Of a DNA stretch of 64,000 nucleotides, positions 52,826 to 62,555 are shown piece by piece. Position numbers and translations under genes: made by a program. The notes beneath the pieces were generated by a model that was not told the DNA's origin, ran no database searches, and saw only the letters and a list, made by a program, of their open reading frames with translations. The stretch lies in NCBI GenBank assembly GCA_016182965.1, contig JACPFM010000067.1:1-64000 (forward strand), read 5' to 3'. The DNA is from Deltaproteobacteria bacterium (GTDB taxonomy: Bacteria > Myxococcota_A > Polyangia > Polyangiales > JADJMO01). How positions within the stretch are numbered: position 1 is the first letter of the stretch; each line of letters starts with the position of its first letter.

Positions 52826-55800
52826 ATGCGTGCTCGTTCGTACCTGGCCACGTGGTTGCCTTTGTTCGTCGCGACACTGTCGCTCGCGTGCGCGGGCGCC
52901 GAAGACAACGGTCTTCCGCCGGGTGGCGATGCCGGTCCCGACACGGCCGGCGCGGTGTGCGGCAACGGCAAGGTCGAGGGCGCCGAGCAGTGCGACGACG
53001 GCAACACGACGGCCGGTGACGGGTGCTCGGCGACGTGCACGACCGAGGCGGCAGGCGTCTGCGGCAACGGCAAGATCGAGGGCAGCGAGCAGTGCGATGA
53101 CGGCAACACCACGCCGGGCGACGGCTGCGAGGCCGACTGCAAGATCACCGGCAGCGTCGAGGTCGTCTGCGAGACGCTCCCCGCGATCGCCAGCGGCACC
53201 TGCGAGACGACCGCGGGCGACGGCGGCAAGCGCATCCGCGGCACCGTGCTCGGCCCGAACAAGGTCTACCGCGGCGGCGAGGTCGTCGTCGACGACAAGG
53301 GCTCGATCATCTTCGTCGGCTGCCGCGCGGACTGCGAGGCCGACGCGACCTGCAAGGCCAAGGCGGCGAGCGCGACGACGATCACCTGCCCGAGCGGCGT
53401 CATCTCGCCCGGCCTGATCAACACGCACGATCACATCACCTTCACGCAGAACCTGCCGTACACCGACACCGGCGAGCGCTACGAGCACCGCCACGACTGG
53501 CGCAAGGGCCTGCGCGGCCACACGAAGATCAGCTCCGCCGGCAGCGCCTCGGGCGATCAGATCCTGTGGGGCGAGCTCCGCTTCCTCCTCGGCGGCGGCA
53601 CCTCGATCGTCGGCTCCGGCGGTCGCCCCGGCCTGCTCCGCAACCTCGATCAGACCGCGCAGGAGGGCCTCGCGCAGACGCCGGTCAACTTCGACACGTT
53701 CCCGCTCGGCGACTCCGACGGCGAGCAGCTGGCGACCGGCTGCACCTACGGCACCATGGTCACGCCGGCGAAGATCTCCGCCGACGACGCGTACCTGCCG
53801 CACGTCTCCGAGGGCATCGACGCGGTCTCGACGAACGAGTTCGTCTGCCTGAGCGACGCCAACCCGCCGAACGACGTGCTGCTCGACAAGTCGGCGTTCA
53901 TCCACGCGGTCGGCCTGCGCGCGTCCGACTACGCCAACATGGCGAAGAAGGGCACCGCGCTCATCTGGTCGCCGCGCTCCAACATCACGCTCTACGGCGA
54001 CACCGCGATGGTCACCGAGGCGGCGCGCATGGGCGTGCTCATCGCGCTCGGCACCGACTGGATGCCCACCGGCTCGATGAACCTGCTGCGCGAGCTGCAG
54101 TGCGCCGCCGGGTTCAACAAGAACCACCTCAGCGGCTACTTCACCGATCGCGATCTGTGGCTGATGGTCACGACCAACGCGGCGATCGCCACCGCGACCG
54201 ACGACGTGGTCGGCACGCTCGTCGCCGGCAAGGTCGCCGACATCGCGATCTTCGACGGCAGCAAGCGCAAGGACTTCAGCGCGGTCGTCGCGGCCGAGCC
54301 GCAAGACGTCGTCATGGTCATGCGCGGCGGCAAGGTGCTCTACGGCGACAAGGCGGCGGTCTCCCCCGTCCCGTCGGTCGGCACCTGCGACACCGTCGAC
54401 GTGTGCGGGACCTCGAAGGCGGTCTGCATCGAGAGCGAGGCCGGCAAGTCGTACAGCGCGCTGCAGACCGCGGTCGGCTCGATCTACCCGACGTTCTTCT
54501 GCGGCGCGCCGACCAACGAGCCGACCTGCACCCCGAAGCGCCCGAAGGCGGTCGACGGCTCGACGATCTACACCGGCGAGATCACCGCCGACGACAGCGA
54601 CGGCGACGGCATCCCCAACGCCACCGACAACTGTCCGAAGGTCTTCAACCCGGTCCGTCCGATGGACGGCAGCAAGCAGGCCGACGCCGACGGCGACGGC
54701 GAGGGCGACGCCTGCGACGTCTGCCCGCTCGACGCGAAGACCACGACCTGCACGACGTACGATCCCTCGGACTCCGACAAGGACGGCGTCCCGAGCGCGA
54801 CGGACAACTGCCCGACGATCGCCAACGCCGATCAGAAGGACACCGACGGCGACAAGAAGGGCGACGCGTGCGATCCGTGCCCGGACAAGGCCAACCCCGG
54901 CACCGCCGCGTGCCCGGTGTCGATCTACGACATCAAGAAGGGCACCGCGAAGGACGGCTCGGTCGTCGCCGTCGAGAACAAGATCGTCACCGGCCGGCAG
55001 TCGCGCGGCTTCTACATCCAGGTGAAGTCGACCGACACCGGCTACGCGGGCGCCGAGTTCTCCGGCGTGTACGTCTACGACCCGGCCAACACCGTGAAGG
55101 TGGGCGATCGCGTCACCCTCACCTCGGCGAAGATCCAGCTGTTCAACGGCCAGATCCAGCTGGTCTCCCCGGTCACCAGCGTCCTGTCGTCGACCGGCGA
55201 GGCCAGCCCCGATCCGGCGGTCGTCCTCCCGGCCGACGTCAAGACGGGCGGGACCAAGGCCGCCGCGTACGAGGGCGTCATCGTCAAGGTCGACAACGCG
55301 AAGGTCACCGACATCGCCCCCGCCGCCGGCACCGGCGACGTCGCTCCGATCAACGAGTTCGTCATCGAGGGCGGCCTCCGGGTGAACGACTTCCTCTACC
55401 TGGCGACGCCGTTCCCCACGGTCGGCCAGACGTTCACCTCGCTGAGCGGCATCCTCGACTTCCGTAACGGCGACTCGAAGCTCGAGCCGCGCGCCGCCGC
55501 GGACTTCGTCCTCGGCGCGCCGATCCTCAGCGACTTCGGGCCCGCGCTCACCTACGTCCGCGTCGGCACGACCGGCGTCGCGACGTTCCCCTCGCCGCTG
55601 AAGGTCTCGCTCACCAGCGCCCCCTCGGCCGACGCGTTCATCACCGTCACCTCGAGCGATCCGACGAGCCTCACCGTCGTCGGCGGCGGCGTCACCGTCG
55701 CCGCAGGCAGCACCTCGGCCAACGTGCTGGTCAACGGGCTCGCGCGCGTCAGCAGCGTCACCCTGACCGCCACCTACGGGACCACGCCCGCGAAGACGGC

Positions 55801-56650
55801 GAACGTCCGGGTCCTCGACTCGACCGACGTTCCGAGCACCGTCAAGATCACGCCGGCCACGGCGTCGCTCGCCTCCGGCGCCGCGGCGACCTTCGACGTC
55901 GTGCTCGACCTGCCGGCTCCCACCGCCGGCACGACGGTGAACCTCGCCGTCGCGCCGACGACCGCGGGCACGCTGCCCGCGACGGTGGTCATCCCCGACG
56001 GCAAGACGACCGGCACGTTCACCTACACCGACACGTCCGGCAACGACGCGACGATCACCGCGACGCTCGGCTCGGCCACCGGCACGGCGACCGTCTCGAT
56101 CGCCAAGGGCGGCCTCGTGATCAACGAGGTCGACTACGACAACGTCGGCAGCGACGCGGCCGAGTTCATCGAGCTCTACAACGGCACCGGCGCGCCGGTG
56201 AACCTCGCCGGCTACAAGCTGGTGCTGATCAACGGCTCGACCTCGCCCGGCGCGGTCTACAACACGATCGACCTGACCGGCACGCTCGCCGCGGGTCAGT
56301 ACCTGGTCATCGGGCCGAGCACGCTGACGGTCGCGACCGGCGTCATGAAGATCAACTTCGCCGGCGCGACCGACCAGATCCAGAACGGCGCGCCCGATGG
56401 CGTCGCGCTGATCAACGGCACCACGGTGGTCGACGCGCTGGCGTACGAGGGCGCGATGACCGCGACGATCCCCGGCTTCACCAGCGCGGTGAACCTCGTC
56501 GAGGGCACCGTCCTCGCGTCGACGGTCGCCGACAGCAACACCGCGGCGGGCTCGCTGTGCCGCCACCCGAACGGCGCCGACAGCAACAACGCCTCGGTCG
56601 ACTGGAAGTTCTGCAGCGCCTCGACCCCGGGCGCGGCGAACACGCTGTAA
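52826..56650 (+). CDS. Multidomain amidohydrolase lipoprotein (DUF4215, TSP3, Ig-like, lamin-tail)
   Basis: 1274 residues, AGGAG upstream. Signal peptide with lipobox LFVATLSLAC; two DUF4215 Cys motifs (CGNGKVEGAEQCDDGNTTAG); an amidohydrolase-like barrel with the HxH metal motif in INTHDHITF, a downstream FIHAVGL His and GTDWMPTG Asp, and the C-terminal AIFDGSKRKDF segment. TSP3 repeats follow (DGDGIPNATDNC), then an OB-fold-like DUF5689 region (YDIKKGTAKDGSVVAVENKI), Ig-like segments, and a lamin-tail domain (LVINEVDYDNVGSDAAEFIE). A secreted hydrolase displayed on a long surface protein; substrate unknown. A strong terminator follows. Confidence 0.83.
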   Translation: MRARSYLATWLPLFVATLSLACAGAEDNGLPPGGDAGPDTAGAVCGNGKVEGAEQCDDGNTTAGDGCSATCTTEAAGVCGNGKIEGSEQCDDGNTTPGDGCEADCKITGSVEVVCETLPAIASGTCETTAGDGGKRIRGTVLGPNKVYRGGEVVVDDKGSIIFVGCRADCEADATCKAKAASATTITCPSGVISPGLINTHDHITFTQNLPYTDTGERYEHRHDWRKGLRGHTKISSAGSASGDQILWGELRFLLGGGTSIVGSGGRPGLLRNLDQTAQEGLAQTPVNFDTFPLGDSDGEQLATGCTYGTMVTPAKISADDAYLPHVSEGIDAVSTNEFVCLSDANPPNDVLLDKSAFIHAVGLRASDYANMAKKGTALIWSPRSNITLYGDTAMVTEAARMGVLIALGTDWMPTGSMNLLRELQCAAGFNKNHLSGYFTDRDLWLMVTTNAAIATATDDVVGTLVAGKVADIAIFDGSKRKDFSAVVAAEPQDVVMVMRGGKVLYGDKAAVSPVPSVGTCDTVDVCGTSKAVCIESEAGKSYSALQTAVGSIYPTFFCGAPTNEPTCTPKRPKAVDGSTIYTGEITADDSDGDGIPNATDNCPKVFNPVRPMDGSKQADADGDGEGDACDVCPLDAKTTTCTTYDPSDSDKDGVPSATDNCPTIANADQKDTDGDKKGDACDPCPDKANPGTAACPVSIYDIKKGTAKDGSVVAVENKIVTGRQSRGFYIQVKSTDTGYAGAEFSGVYVYDPANTVKVGDRVTLTSAKIQLFNGQIQLVSPVTSVLSSTGEASPDPAVVLPADVKTGGTKAAAYEGVIVKVDNAKVTDIAPAAGTGDVAPINEFVIEGGLRVNDFLYLATPFPTVGQTFTSLSGILDFRNGDSKLEPRAAADFVLGAPILSDFGPALTYVRVGTTGVATFPSPLKVSLTSAPSADAFITVTSSDPTSLTVVGGGVTVAAGSTSANVLVNGLARVSSVTLTATYGTTPAKTANVRVLDSTDVPSTVKITPATASLASGAAATFDVVLDLPAPTAGTTVNLAVAPTTAGTLPATVVIPDGKTTGTFTYTDTSGNDATITATLGSATGTATVSIAKGGLVINEVDYDNVGSDAAEFIELYNGTGAPVNLAGYKLVLINGSTSPGAVYNTIDLTGTLAAGQYLVIGPSTLTVATGVMKINFAGATDQIQNGAPDGVALINGTTVVDALAYEGAMTATIPGFTSAVNLVEGTVLASTVADSNTAAGSLCRHPNGADSNNASVDWKFCSASTPGAANTL

Positions 56651-56669
56651 TACCTGCCGGCCACGCACG

Positions 56670-56703
56670 ACGGGCGCTCGCGGCGACGCGGGCGCCCGTT
56701 TTT
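56670..56703 (+). terminator. Rho-independent terminator after the amidohydrolase gene
   Basis: ACGGGCGC...GCGCCCGT stem of 8 bp followed directly by a run of five T, 20 bases after the stop codon. Confidence 0.85.
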
Positions 56704-56824
56704 CTTGAACGGAGTCGATAGGGGCTCGCGCTTGCGCGCGATCCCGGCAGGTCTCGCGTCTGCCGCTGCGGCTGGCAACGTGGAGAGGCTTTCCGCCCTG
56801 CGCGCCGCGACCTACGTCGGCGGG

Positions 56825-57301
56825 ATGTCTTCCCTTCGGGCGATGATCTTCCTTCTCGTCGGCGCGACGGCGTGGGGCTGCGCAGGCTCCGACGCGACGG
56901 CTGCGCCGGCGGTCGACAGCGCGATGGCCGACACCGCGAAGCCGGACACCGCGGCCGAGGCCGCCGTCGACTCGGCGGCCGACTCGGCGGCCGACTCGAC
57001 GACGGGCGATGCGAGCGACGCCGCGGAGGAGACCGCCGCCGACACCGCGCCGGTGTGCGACCTCGGCGCGTCGTGCAGCGCCACCCAGCCCTGCAGCGGC
57101 GCGCAGATCTGCTACGGCTTCGGCGAGACCGGCTTCTGCGCGCCGTTCGAGCCGCAGTGCGGCGGGATCGTGATGAAGCCGTGCACCGGCGGTCGCACGT
57201 GCCTTCGCGCGAGCGGCAGCTCGCTCGGGTACTGCGCCGACGCGGCAGAGATGGCGTGCATCTGCGGGAAGCCGGACGCGGGGAAGATCGACGGCTGCTG
57301 A
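56825..57301 (+). CDS. Cys-rich small lipoprotein
   Basis: 158 residues from ATG 56825. Lipobox LLVGATAWGC, an Ala/Asp/Ser/Thr linker of about 50 residues, then a compact domain with about 11 Cys (CDLGASCSATQPCSGAQICYG, CGGIVMKPCTGGRTCLR, YCADAAEMACICG). Resembles the secreted Cys-rich modules elsewhere in the window. Function unknown. Preceded by the terminator at 56670, so separately transcribed. Confidence 0.72.
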   Translation: MSSLRAMIFLLVGATAWGCAGSDATAAPAVDSAMADTAKPDTAAEAAVDSAADSAADSTTGDASDAAEETAADTAPVCDLGASCSATQPCSGAQICYGFGETGFCAPFEPQCGGIVMKPCTGGRTCLRASGSSLGYCADAAEMACICGKPDAGKIDGC

Positions 57302-57433
57302 ACGCGCAGGCGGGCGCGTGGGCGAGCAGGGGCCCGGCGCAGGCCTCTGCTGCGATGGCACGCTGCCCGCGCCAATGTGACGATCTCCGAAGGTATTTGA
57401 GGAACTTCAGCGGGTCGGAAGGACCGATCGGTT

Positions 57434-59311
57434 TCAAGGCCGCGACCGGGAGCGCGCGATGGTCTCTGCCGCTTCGATCAGATCGCGCTCCACCGCCCCC
57501 GGGTCGCCTGCGCCGCCGTAGCGATGCGCCGCGTAGCGTTCGATGGCGTCTGCCGCCGCTTCGCTCGCCACGCCGAGCAGCGACCTCTCACGCACCCGAG
57601 CGGCGAACGCCTCGAGCGTCTCATGCCCCGGGCGCTCGACCCCCGCCGCCCGCGCACGCATCGCGAACGCGTCGAACGCGATCTGCGAGGGCGCCGCCGC
57701 GACCGCCGCGCGGCGTGGGGGAAGGCGTCGCAAGAGGGCGCGGACCCCGACCAGCGCGAGCGCCCCGAGCGCGACCACGGCGGCGCCGACCAGGAAGTGA
57801 ACACGGGCGCCCCAGACAGGCGCGAGCCGGTTGGCCAGCCAGCGCCAGGCGCGTTGTCGCCACGGCGTTCGCGCCGAGAACAAATCGGCCAGCGCCGAAG
57901 GCGGGGTCGGGTCCGCGGCGCGCCAGCCGGTCGCCGGGTCCCACGCCTCGACCCACGCGTGTGCATGCTTCTGCCGCACGACGTAGCGATGATTGAGCGG
58001 ATCGTATTCGGTGACGCGATACCCGGTCGCCACCCGCGCCGGAACGCCCGACGCCCGCAGCAGCAACGTCATGCCGCTCGCGAAGTACTCACAGTGCCCG
58101 ACGGGCGTCGTCGTGAGGAAATCCCAGACCGGGTCGACGCCGGCGCTGCGATGGCTCTCGAGTGAATAGCGGAAGTCACGCTCGAAGCGGGCCGAGATCG
58201 CGGCGATCTTCTGCTCCGGCGTCGTCGCGCCACCGATCCAGCTTCGCGCCAACTGTCGCCACGCAGCCTCCTTCCCCCGAGGCAACGCGCTGTCTTCAGG
58301 TCTCGGTCCCGCGCACTCCGAGCAGCGTTCGGCTGCCGTCAGCCAGATACGGTCCGGCTGTTCGCCCGTACTGGCGAAGACCACGCCCGCGTCGTCGATG
58401 CGAGCGCGTCCGCTCGGGGTCGCGAGCCGCACCACGCCGAGCGGCGCGAAGAGCTGCGACTGCGGCTTCTCGGCTCGGATCTCCGTCGCGAGGGGCCCGC
58501 GCGCACCACCCACCACCGTCTCGTGCTGGGCCTCGCGCGCCGCAGCCCAATAGCCCGCGGAGTACCTCAAGAGCACCGCGCCGCGCAGGTAGTCGACCGG
58601 GGCGCCCGTCACGTCGAGCACTGGCTCATCCGACAGCGTGATGTCGGTATCGGTCGTGAGCCTGATGTCGCCGCCGAACGACGACGCGCTCGCGCCTCCG
58701 AGGATCGCGCCGGTGCGCTCCATGATCTGACGCCATACGAGGTGATGCAGCGGTAGGAGCGCGAGCGCGAGTGCGACGGCGACCACGCCGGCGAACGACA
58801 CGTGGGCCACGACGAGCCGCCGCGTGCGGCCGTCGAGCGCGGTCCAGCGCGCGGCGCCGACGGTATCGCGATGGAGTGCAGCCAACCCGAGGACACCGAA
58901 GGGGACGACGCCGAGTACGTAACGCGGACCGCTGTCGAGCGCCCCACAGCCGATGACGGTGACGGTCGCGATCGCAAGATCGAGGCGACGGCCCCCTGGA
59001 GGAGCCGCGACCATCGCCCGAACGGCGAGCATCATCGTCGCTGCGACCGCCAGCGCGCTGCCGAGCAGCGAGAGCCCGCCGCGCAGGCCGGCACCACCGG
59101 AGGGGGGCGCCATGTCGTAGCCGAGCTTGAGACCGACGATCGCGGCAGCCAACGTGCCGAGCGTCACGACGAGGGGCCTCTTCGCCCGAAGGCGCTCTCG
59201 ACCGACCCATGCAATCGCGACGACCCCAGCGTCGAGCCACCACGCACCGCTGACGAGCCCATGCAATGCGAGCGCGGCCACGAGCGCCGGAAACGCCTGC
59301 CTCGAGGTCAA
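57434..59311 (-). CDS. DUF3488/transglutaminase-like membrane protein
   Basis: 625 residues using a TTG at 59311 that overlaps the DUF58 stop (TTTGA); no ATG or GTG lies near it in frame. About six N-terminal membrane helices, a periplasmic domain, then a transglutaminase-like core with Cys in VGHCEYFASGMTLLLRASGVPAR, His in HAHAWVEAWD and Asp in WRAADPTPP. Another membrane helix and a DUF4129-like tail follow. It forms the usual MoxR-DUF58-transglutaminase set, thought to act in protein maturation or envelope stress; the function of this set is unresolved. Confidence 0.82.
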   Translation of the reverse strand: MTSRQAFPALVAALALHGLVSGAWWLDAGVVAIAWVGRERLRAKRPLVVTLGTLAAAIVGLKLGYDMAPPSGGAGLRGGLSLLGSALAVAATMMLAVRAMVAAPPGGRRLDLAIATVTVIGCGALDSGPRYVLGVVPFGVLGLAALHRDTVGAARWTALDGRTRRLVVAHVSFAGVVAVALALALLPLHHLVWRQIMERTGAILGGASASSFGGDIRLTTDTDITLSDEPVLDVTGAPVDYLRGAVLLRYSAGYWAAAREAQHETVVGGARGPLATEIRAEKPQSQLFAPLGVVRLATPSGRARIDDAGVVFASTGEQPDRIWLTAAERCSECAGPRPEDSALPRGKEAAWRQLARSWIGGATTPEQKIAAISARFERDFRYSLESHRSAGVDPVWDFLTTTPVGHCEYFASGMTLLLRASGVPARVATGYRVTEYDPLNHRYVVRQKHAHAWVEAWDPATGWRAADPTPPSALADLFSARTPWRQRAWRWLANRLAPVWGARVHFLVGAAVVALGALALVGVRALLRRLPPRRAAVAAAPSQIAFDAFAMRARAAGVERPGHETLEAFAARVRERSLLGVASEAAADAIERYAAHRYGGAGDPGAVERDLIEAAETIARSRSRP

Positions 59312-60594
59312 AGCACCAGCGGCTCCTCGCCCGCGATGGCCAACTCCGTGACCTCGGTCACGCCCTCGTCGCTTCTTGGGCGCGCCCTCACGCCCCGCCT
59401 CGTGACCACGAAGGTCTGGCAGCCCACGCCCTGGCGCTGGATGCGCGCTGCGATCGCTCGCCGTGTCGGGTCCCACGCGAAGGCGACGAACAACACCGCC
59501 GAGAGCTTCGACAGATGGGGGGCGAGGCGCGAGAGCAACCGCTCTCCGTCGAGCTTCGGGCCGGACGTCACGCACGCGAGCCGGTCGAGCGCCTGGTCGA
59601 GGTGTCCGAGGCTGCGGCCGATGGTGAGCGGATGCACCGTGTCGCCCACGACCAGGAGGTCGATGAGCGCCTCGCCGCGGCTCAGGCGCGCCATGATGCC
59701 CGCCGCCAACGACAGCGCCGCCTCGAGCTGCGAGGGCGTCGACACGGTGCCATCGCAGTCGACGATGACGCCGAGGCGCGTGAAGTACTCCTCTTCGTAT
59801 TCGCGCACGACCGGCGCGCCACGCTTCGCCCACGAGCGCGCATGCAGCGCGCGCATGGGGTCGCCCGGGCGATAGGGCCGCACGCCGAGCAGATCCATGG
59901 ACTCACCCGTCTTCGACGCCAGCGCCACGCCGCCGGGATGATGCTTTCGCGTCGTCGGCGTCGTCACGCGCGCGATCGGCGCGATACGAGGCACCACCGT
60001 GAGCCGCACGTCGCCGCTCGCGACGGGCCGCCCCAGAGTCAACCCGAACGGCGCCAAGGCGGCGGCCTCGAACGCGTCGAGGTGGTGCTCCCCTCGCCCG
60101 ATGAACACGGCCTCGCAGACGGCCTGGGTCGTCGTGTCGGGCGCAAGCTCGGCGATGCTCGGGCGTGCGTCGACCCAGCTGCCATCCCAGGGCAGGAATG
60201 GCCGCCGGATCTGCAGCGCCCGCACGGGCTCCGTGCCGTGATTCGTCACCGAGACGGCAAACTGGACGCGCTCGCCGGTCTGCGCGCGGCGCGGCGCGTG
60301 CACGACGACCGTCACCGCCTGCAGGTTCACGACGAAATGCCCGACGATGCAGGCGAGCAGCAACCCGGACAGCCCCGCAAACGCCACGTGCGCCTGCGTC
60401 TTGTCGACGTCGAGTCCCAGCACCAGCATCCCTGCGAAGAGCGTGAGTCCGACCACCGCACGGCCGGTCGGCGTGCTCGACGCCGCGACCGAAGCGAAGG
60501 GGGCGAACGAGCGGCCGAGGAGACTGTTGCGCAATCGGTCGCGGTCCGACTTGGTGCGCGGGATCAGCAGATGATTGAGCTCAGCGAGCTTCAC
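59308..60594 (-). CDS. DUF58 domain protein
   Basis: 428 residues, GTG start. Two N-terminal membrane helices (about 44-62 and 69-88), a beta domain, then the DUF58 signature GVRPYRPGDPMRALHARSWAKRG with RE-x-EEE, and a degenerate vWA-like fold with DCDGTVS as a MIDAS-type site. DUF58 proteins work with MoxR AAA+ ATPases. It lies 13 bases after moxR and overlaps the transglutaminase gene. Confidence 0.85.
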   Translation of the reverse strand: MKLAELNHLLIPRTKSDRDRLRNSLLGRSFAPFASVAASSTPTGRAVVGLTLFAGMLVLGLDVDKTQAHVAFAGLSGLLLACIVGHFVVNLQAVTVVVHAPRRAQTGERVQFAVSVTNHGTEPVRALQIRRPFLPWDGSWVDARPSIAELAPDTTTQAVCEAVFIGRGEHHLDAFEAAALAPFGLTLGRPVASGDVRLTVVPRIAPIARVTTPTTRKHHPGGVALASKTGESMDLLGVRPYRPGDPMRALHARSWAKRGAPVVREYEEEYFTRLGVIVDCDGTVSTPSQLEAALSLAAGIMARLSRGEALIDLLVVGDTVHPLTIGRSLGHLDQALDRLACVTSGPKLDGERLLSRLAPHLSKLSAVLFVAFAWDPTRRAIAARIQRQGVGCQTFVVTRRGVRARPRSDEGVTEVTELAIAGEEPLVL

Positions 60595-60607
60595 GGTCCG
60601 AGGACTC

Positions 60608-61540
60608 TCATGTCGGCACCGGGAGTGATGCCAGCAGCTTGCCGATGACCGCCTCGGCAGCGACGCCCCCGTAGCGCGCCTGCGGCGTGAGCTGGACGCG
60701 ATGGGCGAGCACCGGACTCGCGAGCGCCTGCACGTCCTCGGGGCTCACGTAGGCTCTGCCGCGTACGTACGCCCGCCCCTGGCAAGCCCGAAAGAGGGCG
60801 ATCGTGCCTCGGGGGCTCACGCCCACGTCGAGGTGCTCGTGCTGGCGTGTGCCGCGGACGATGGCGAGCAGATATCGCCCGACGCCGTCACTCACCGTCA
60901 GCGCCTGGACTTCGCGCTGCATCGCGATGAGCTCGTCACCCGTCGCGGCGACCTCGACGTGATCGACGGCGCTCTCGCGCTGCTGTGCGAAGACCATCGC
61001 GAGCTCCTCTGCCTCGCTCGGGTAGCCGACGCCCACGCGGAGCATGAATCTATCGAGCTGCGCCTCGGGCAGCGGATAGGTGCCATGGTAGTCGGACGGG
61101 TTCTGCGTCGCGATCACGAAGAACGGCCGCGGCAACGCGTGAGTCACGTCGTCGACGGTGACCTGGCCTTCGCTCATCGCCTCGAGCAGCGCCGACTGCG
61201 TGCGCGGCGATGCGCGGTTGATCTCGTCGGCCAGGACGACGTTCGCGAAGATGGGCCCCCGATGGAACGTGAACGTGCCGGCGCGAGGATCGAGCACCTG
61301 CGCCCCGAGGATGTCGCTCGGCAAGAGATCGGGCGTGAGCTGCACCCGAGAGAGCTTGAGCTCGAACGACCGCGACAGGGCTTTCGCCAGCGTCGTCTTG
61401 CCGACGCCGGGGACGTCTTCGAAGAGCACGTGCCCGCCGGCGACGAGGCCGACGAGGACGCTCTCGATCGCCTCGGGCTTGCCGCGCAAGACCCGGGCGA
61501 TGCCGGCCCGGACGCGCTCGAGTGCTGGGTTCTTGGTCAT
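60608..61540 (-). CDS. MoxR-family AAA+ ATPase
   Basis: 310 residues. Walker A DVPGVGKTTLAKAL (near residue 42), Walker B VVLADEINRASPRTQSALLEAM, sensor 1 VIATQNPSDYHGTYPLPEAQLDRF, and the C-terminal lid with SPRG. All ATPase residues are present. First gene of the MoxR-DUF58-transglutaminase operon. It probably acts as a chaperone-like remodeller for the DUF58 protein. Confidence 0.88.
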   Translation of the reverse strand: MTKNPALERVRAGIARVLRGKPEAIESVLVGLVAGGHVLFEDVPGVGKTTLAKALSRSFELKLSRVQLTPDLLPSDILGAQVLDPRAGTFTFHRGPIFANVVLADEINRASPRTQSALLEAMSEGQVTVDDVTHALPRPFFVIATQNPSDYHGTYPLPEAQLDRFMLRVGVGYPSEAEELAMVFAQQRESAVDHVEVAATGDELIAMQREVQALTVSDGVGRYLLAIVRGTRQHEHLDVGVSPRGTIALFRACQGRAYVRGRAYVSPEDVQALASPVLAHRVQLTPQARYGGVAAEAVIGKLLASLPVPT

Positions 61541-61705
61541 GGCGGCTCGGAGACGGAGGCTGGTCGATGGGTCGCGACGACGCGTGAAGTGCCTCCAATG
61601 CTAGTCCTTGCGTTTCGCCGCGGGGGTGATGATCACGTGGCGGGCGGTGAGCTCGAGGTCGGGACCTCACCTTGCCGAGTCTCGAGGCCTCCGTGAACGC
61701 TGCCC

Positions 61706-61747
61706 TTCATCAGCGCCGATGAACGCGTTCATCAGCGCCTATGAACG
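61706..61747. repeat. 20-base tandem repeat with internal palindrome
   Basis: TTCATCAGCGCC(G/T)ATGAACG occurs twice (61706-61725 and 61728-61747). Each unit carries a TTCAT/ATGAA palindrome. The second copy overlaps the stop codon of the minus-strand gene, so it may act as a terminator-like structure. Confidence 0.6.
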
Positions 61748-62421
61748 GCCGCGGCCGCGTCGCGCAGCGCGGCGACCGCGTCGGCGGGCAGCTCGATGCG
61801 GAGCTTGGCCGACGCGCCGGGTTTCGTCGCGACGGCCTCGACGGTGGCGGTGCGCGCGCCGCTCTTGCGGAGCGACGCCTGGAGCTTGGAGGCGAGCGCG
61901 CGCTCCTCGGCGGTGGTCGTGCGACCGCGCGTCGGCCTCCTCTTCTTCTGGGCGCGGACCTTCTGCGCGAGCGACTGGATCTCGCGCGTGGTCGCCGTCT
62001 TGGGGTCGAGCTTGCCGAGCACCTTGGGGTCGATCTTCTGCGGCGAGTCCGACGCGGGCGTCGCGTCGGCGAGCTCGATCAGGGCGTGCGCGCGCTCCTT
62101 CCCCCACTTGAGCGCGTCGCGGCGCGGCAGGCGCTGCACGATCTCGATCAGGCGGCCGGCGGTGGCAGCCGAGATCTGGAGCCCGCGTGTGCACAGTTCG
62201 GCGAAGCCCTCGTAGCCGAGCAGCTTGGGCACCGGCTCCTTGCGCAGTCGCAGGAGCGCCTCGCCGATGTCGTAGAACGCTTCCGCGATCTCGGCCTTGC
62301 GCCGCTTGACGAGCGCGAGGTCCTCGCGCGCCTGCTTCAATAGGCGCTGCCGCGCGGCCTCGGCGAGCGCAGAAGCGCGCTTGGCGAGCGCGGGGGTGAG
62401 CTTCGATTTCTTGGCCGCCAT
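61732..62421 (-). CDS. Hypothetical basic helical protein
   Basis: 229 residues, Lys/Arg-rich and helical throughout. Recognisable blocks: AEIAEAFYDIGEALLRLRKEP, LGYEGFAELCTRGLQISAATAGRLIEIVQRLPRRDAL (a helix-turn-helix-like stretch), a basic region KKRRPTRGRTTT and a C-terminal RIELPADAVAALRDAA. The pattern resembles KfrA/ParB-like accessory DNA-binding proteins, but no family was assigned. Single gene. Confidence 0.6.
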   Translation of the reverse strand: MAAKKSKLTPALAKRASALAEAARQRLLKQAREDLALVKRRKAEIAEAFYDIGEALLRLRKEPVPKLLGYEGFAELCTRGLQISAATAGRLIEIVQRLPRRDALKWGKERAHALIELADATPASDSPQKIDPKVLGKLDPKTATTREIQSLAQKVRAQKKRRPTRGRTTTAEERALASKLQASLRKSGARTATVEAVATKPGASAKLRIELPADAVAALRDAAAAVHRR

Positions 62422-62555
62422 GGCAGTGAAGCTACCACCGGATCAGCGCGGTTCGCAGCGGTGCGGCGACGGATCACCCCTCGTCGAGGTAGTCGCCGTC
62501 GACCTTGGGGATGAGCAGCTTCTTGTGGGAGACGCCGACTACCGGCTCTGGATCA

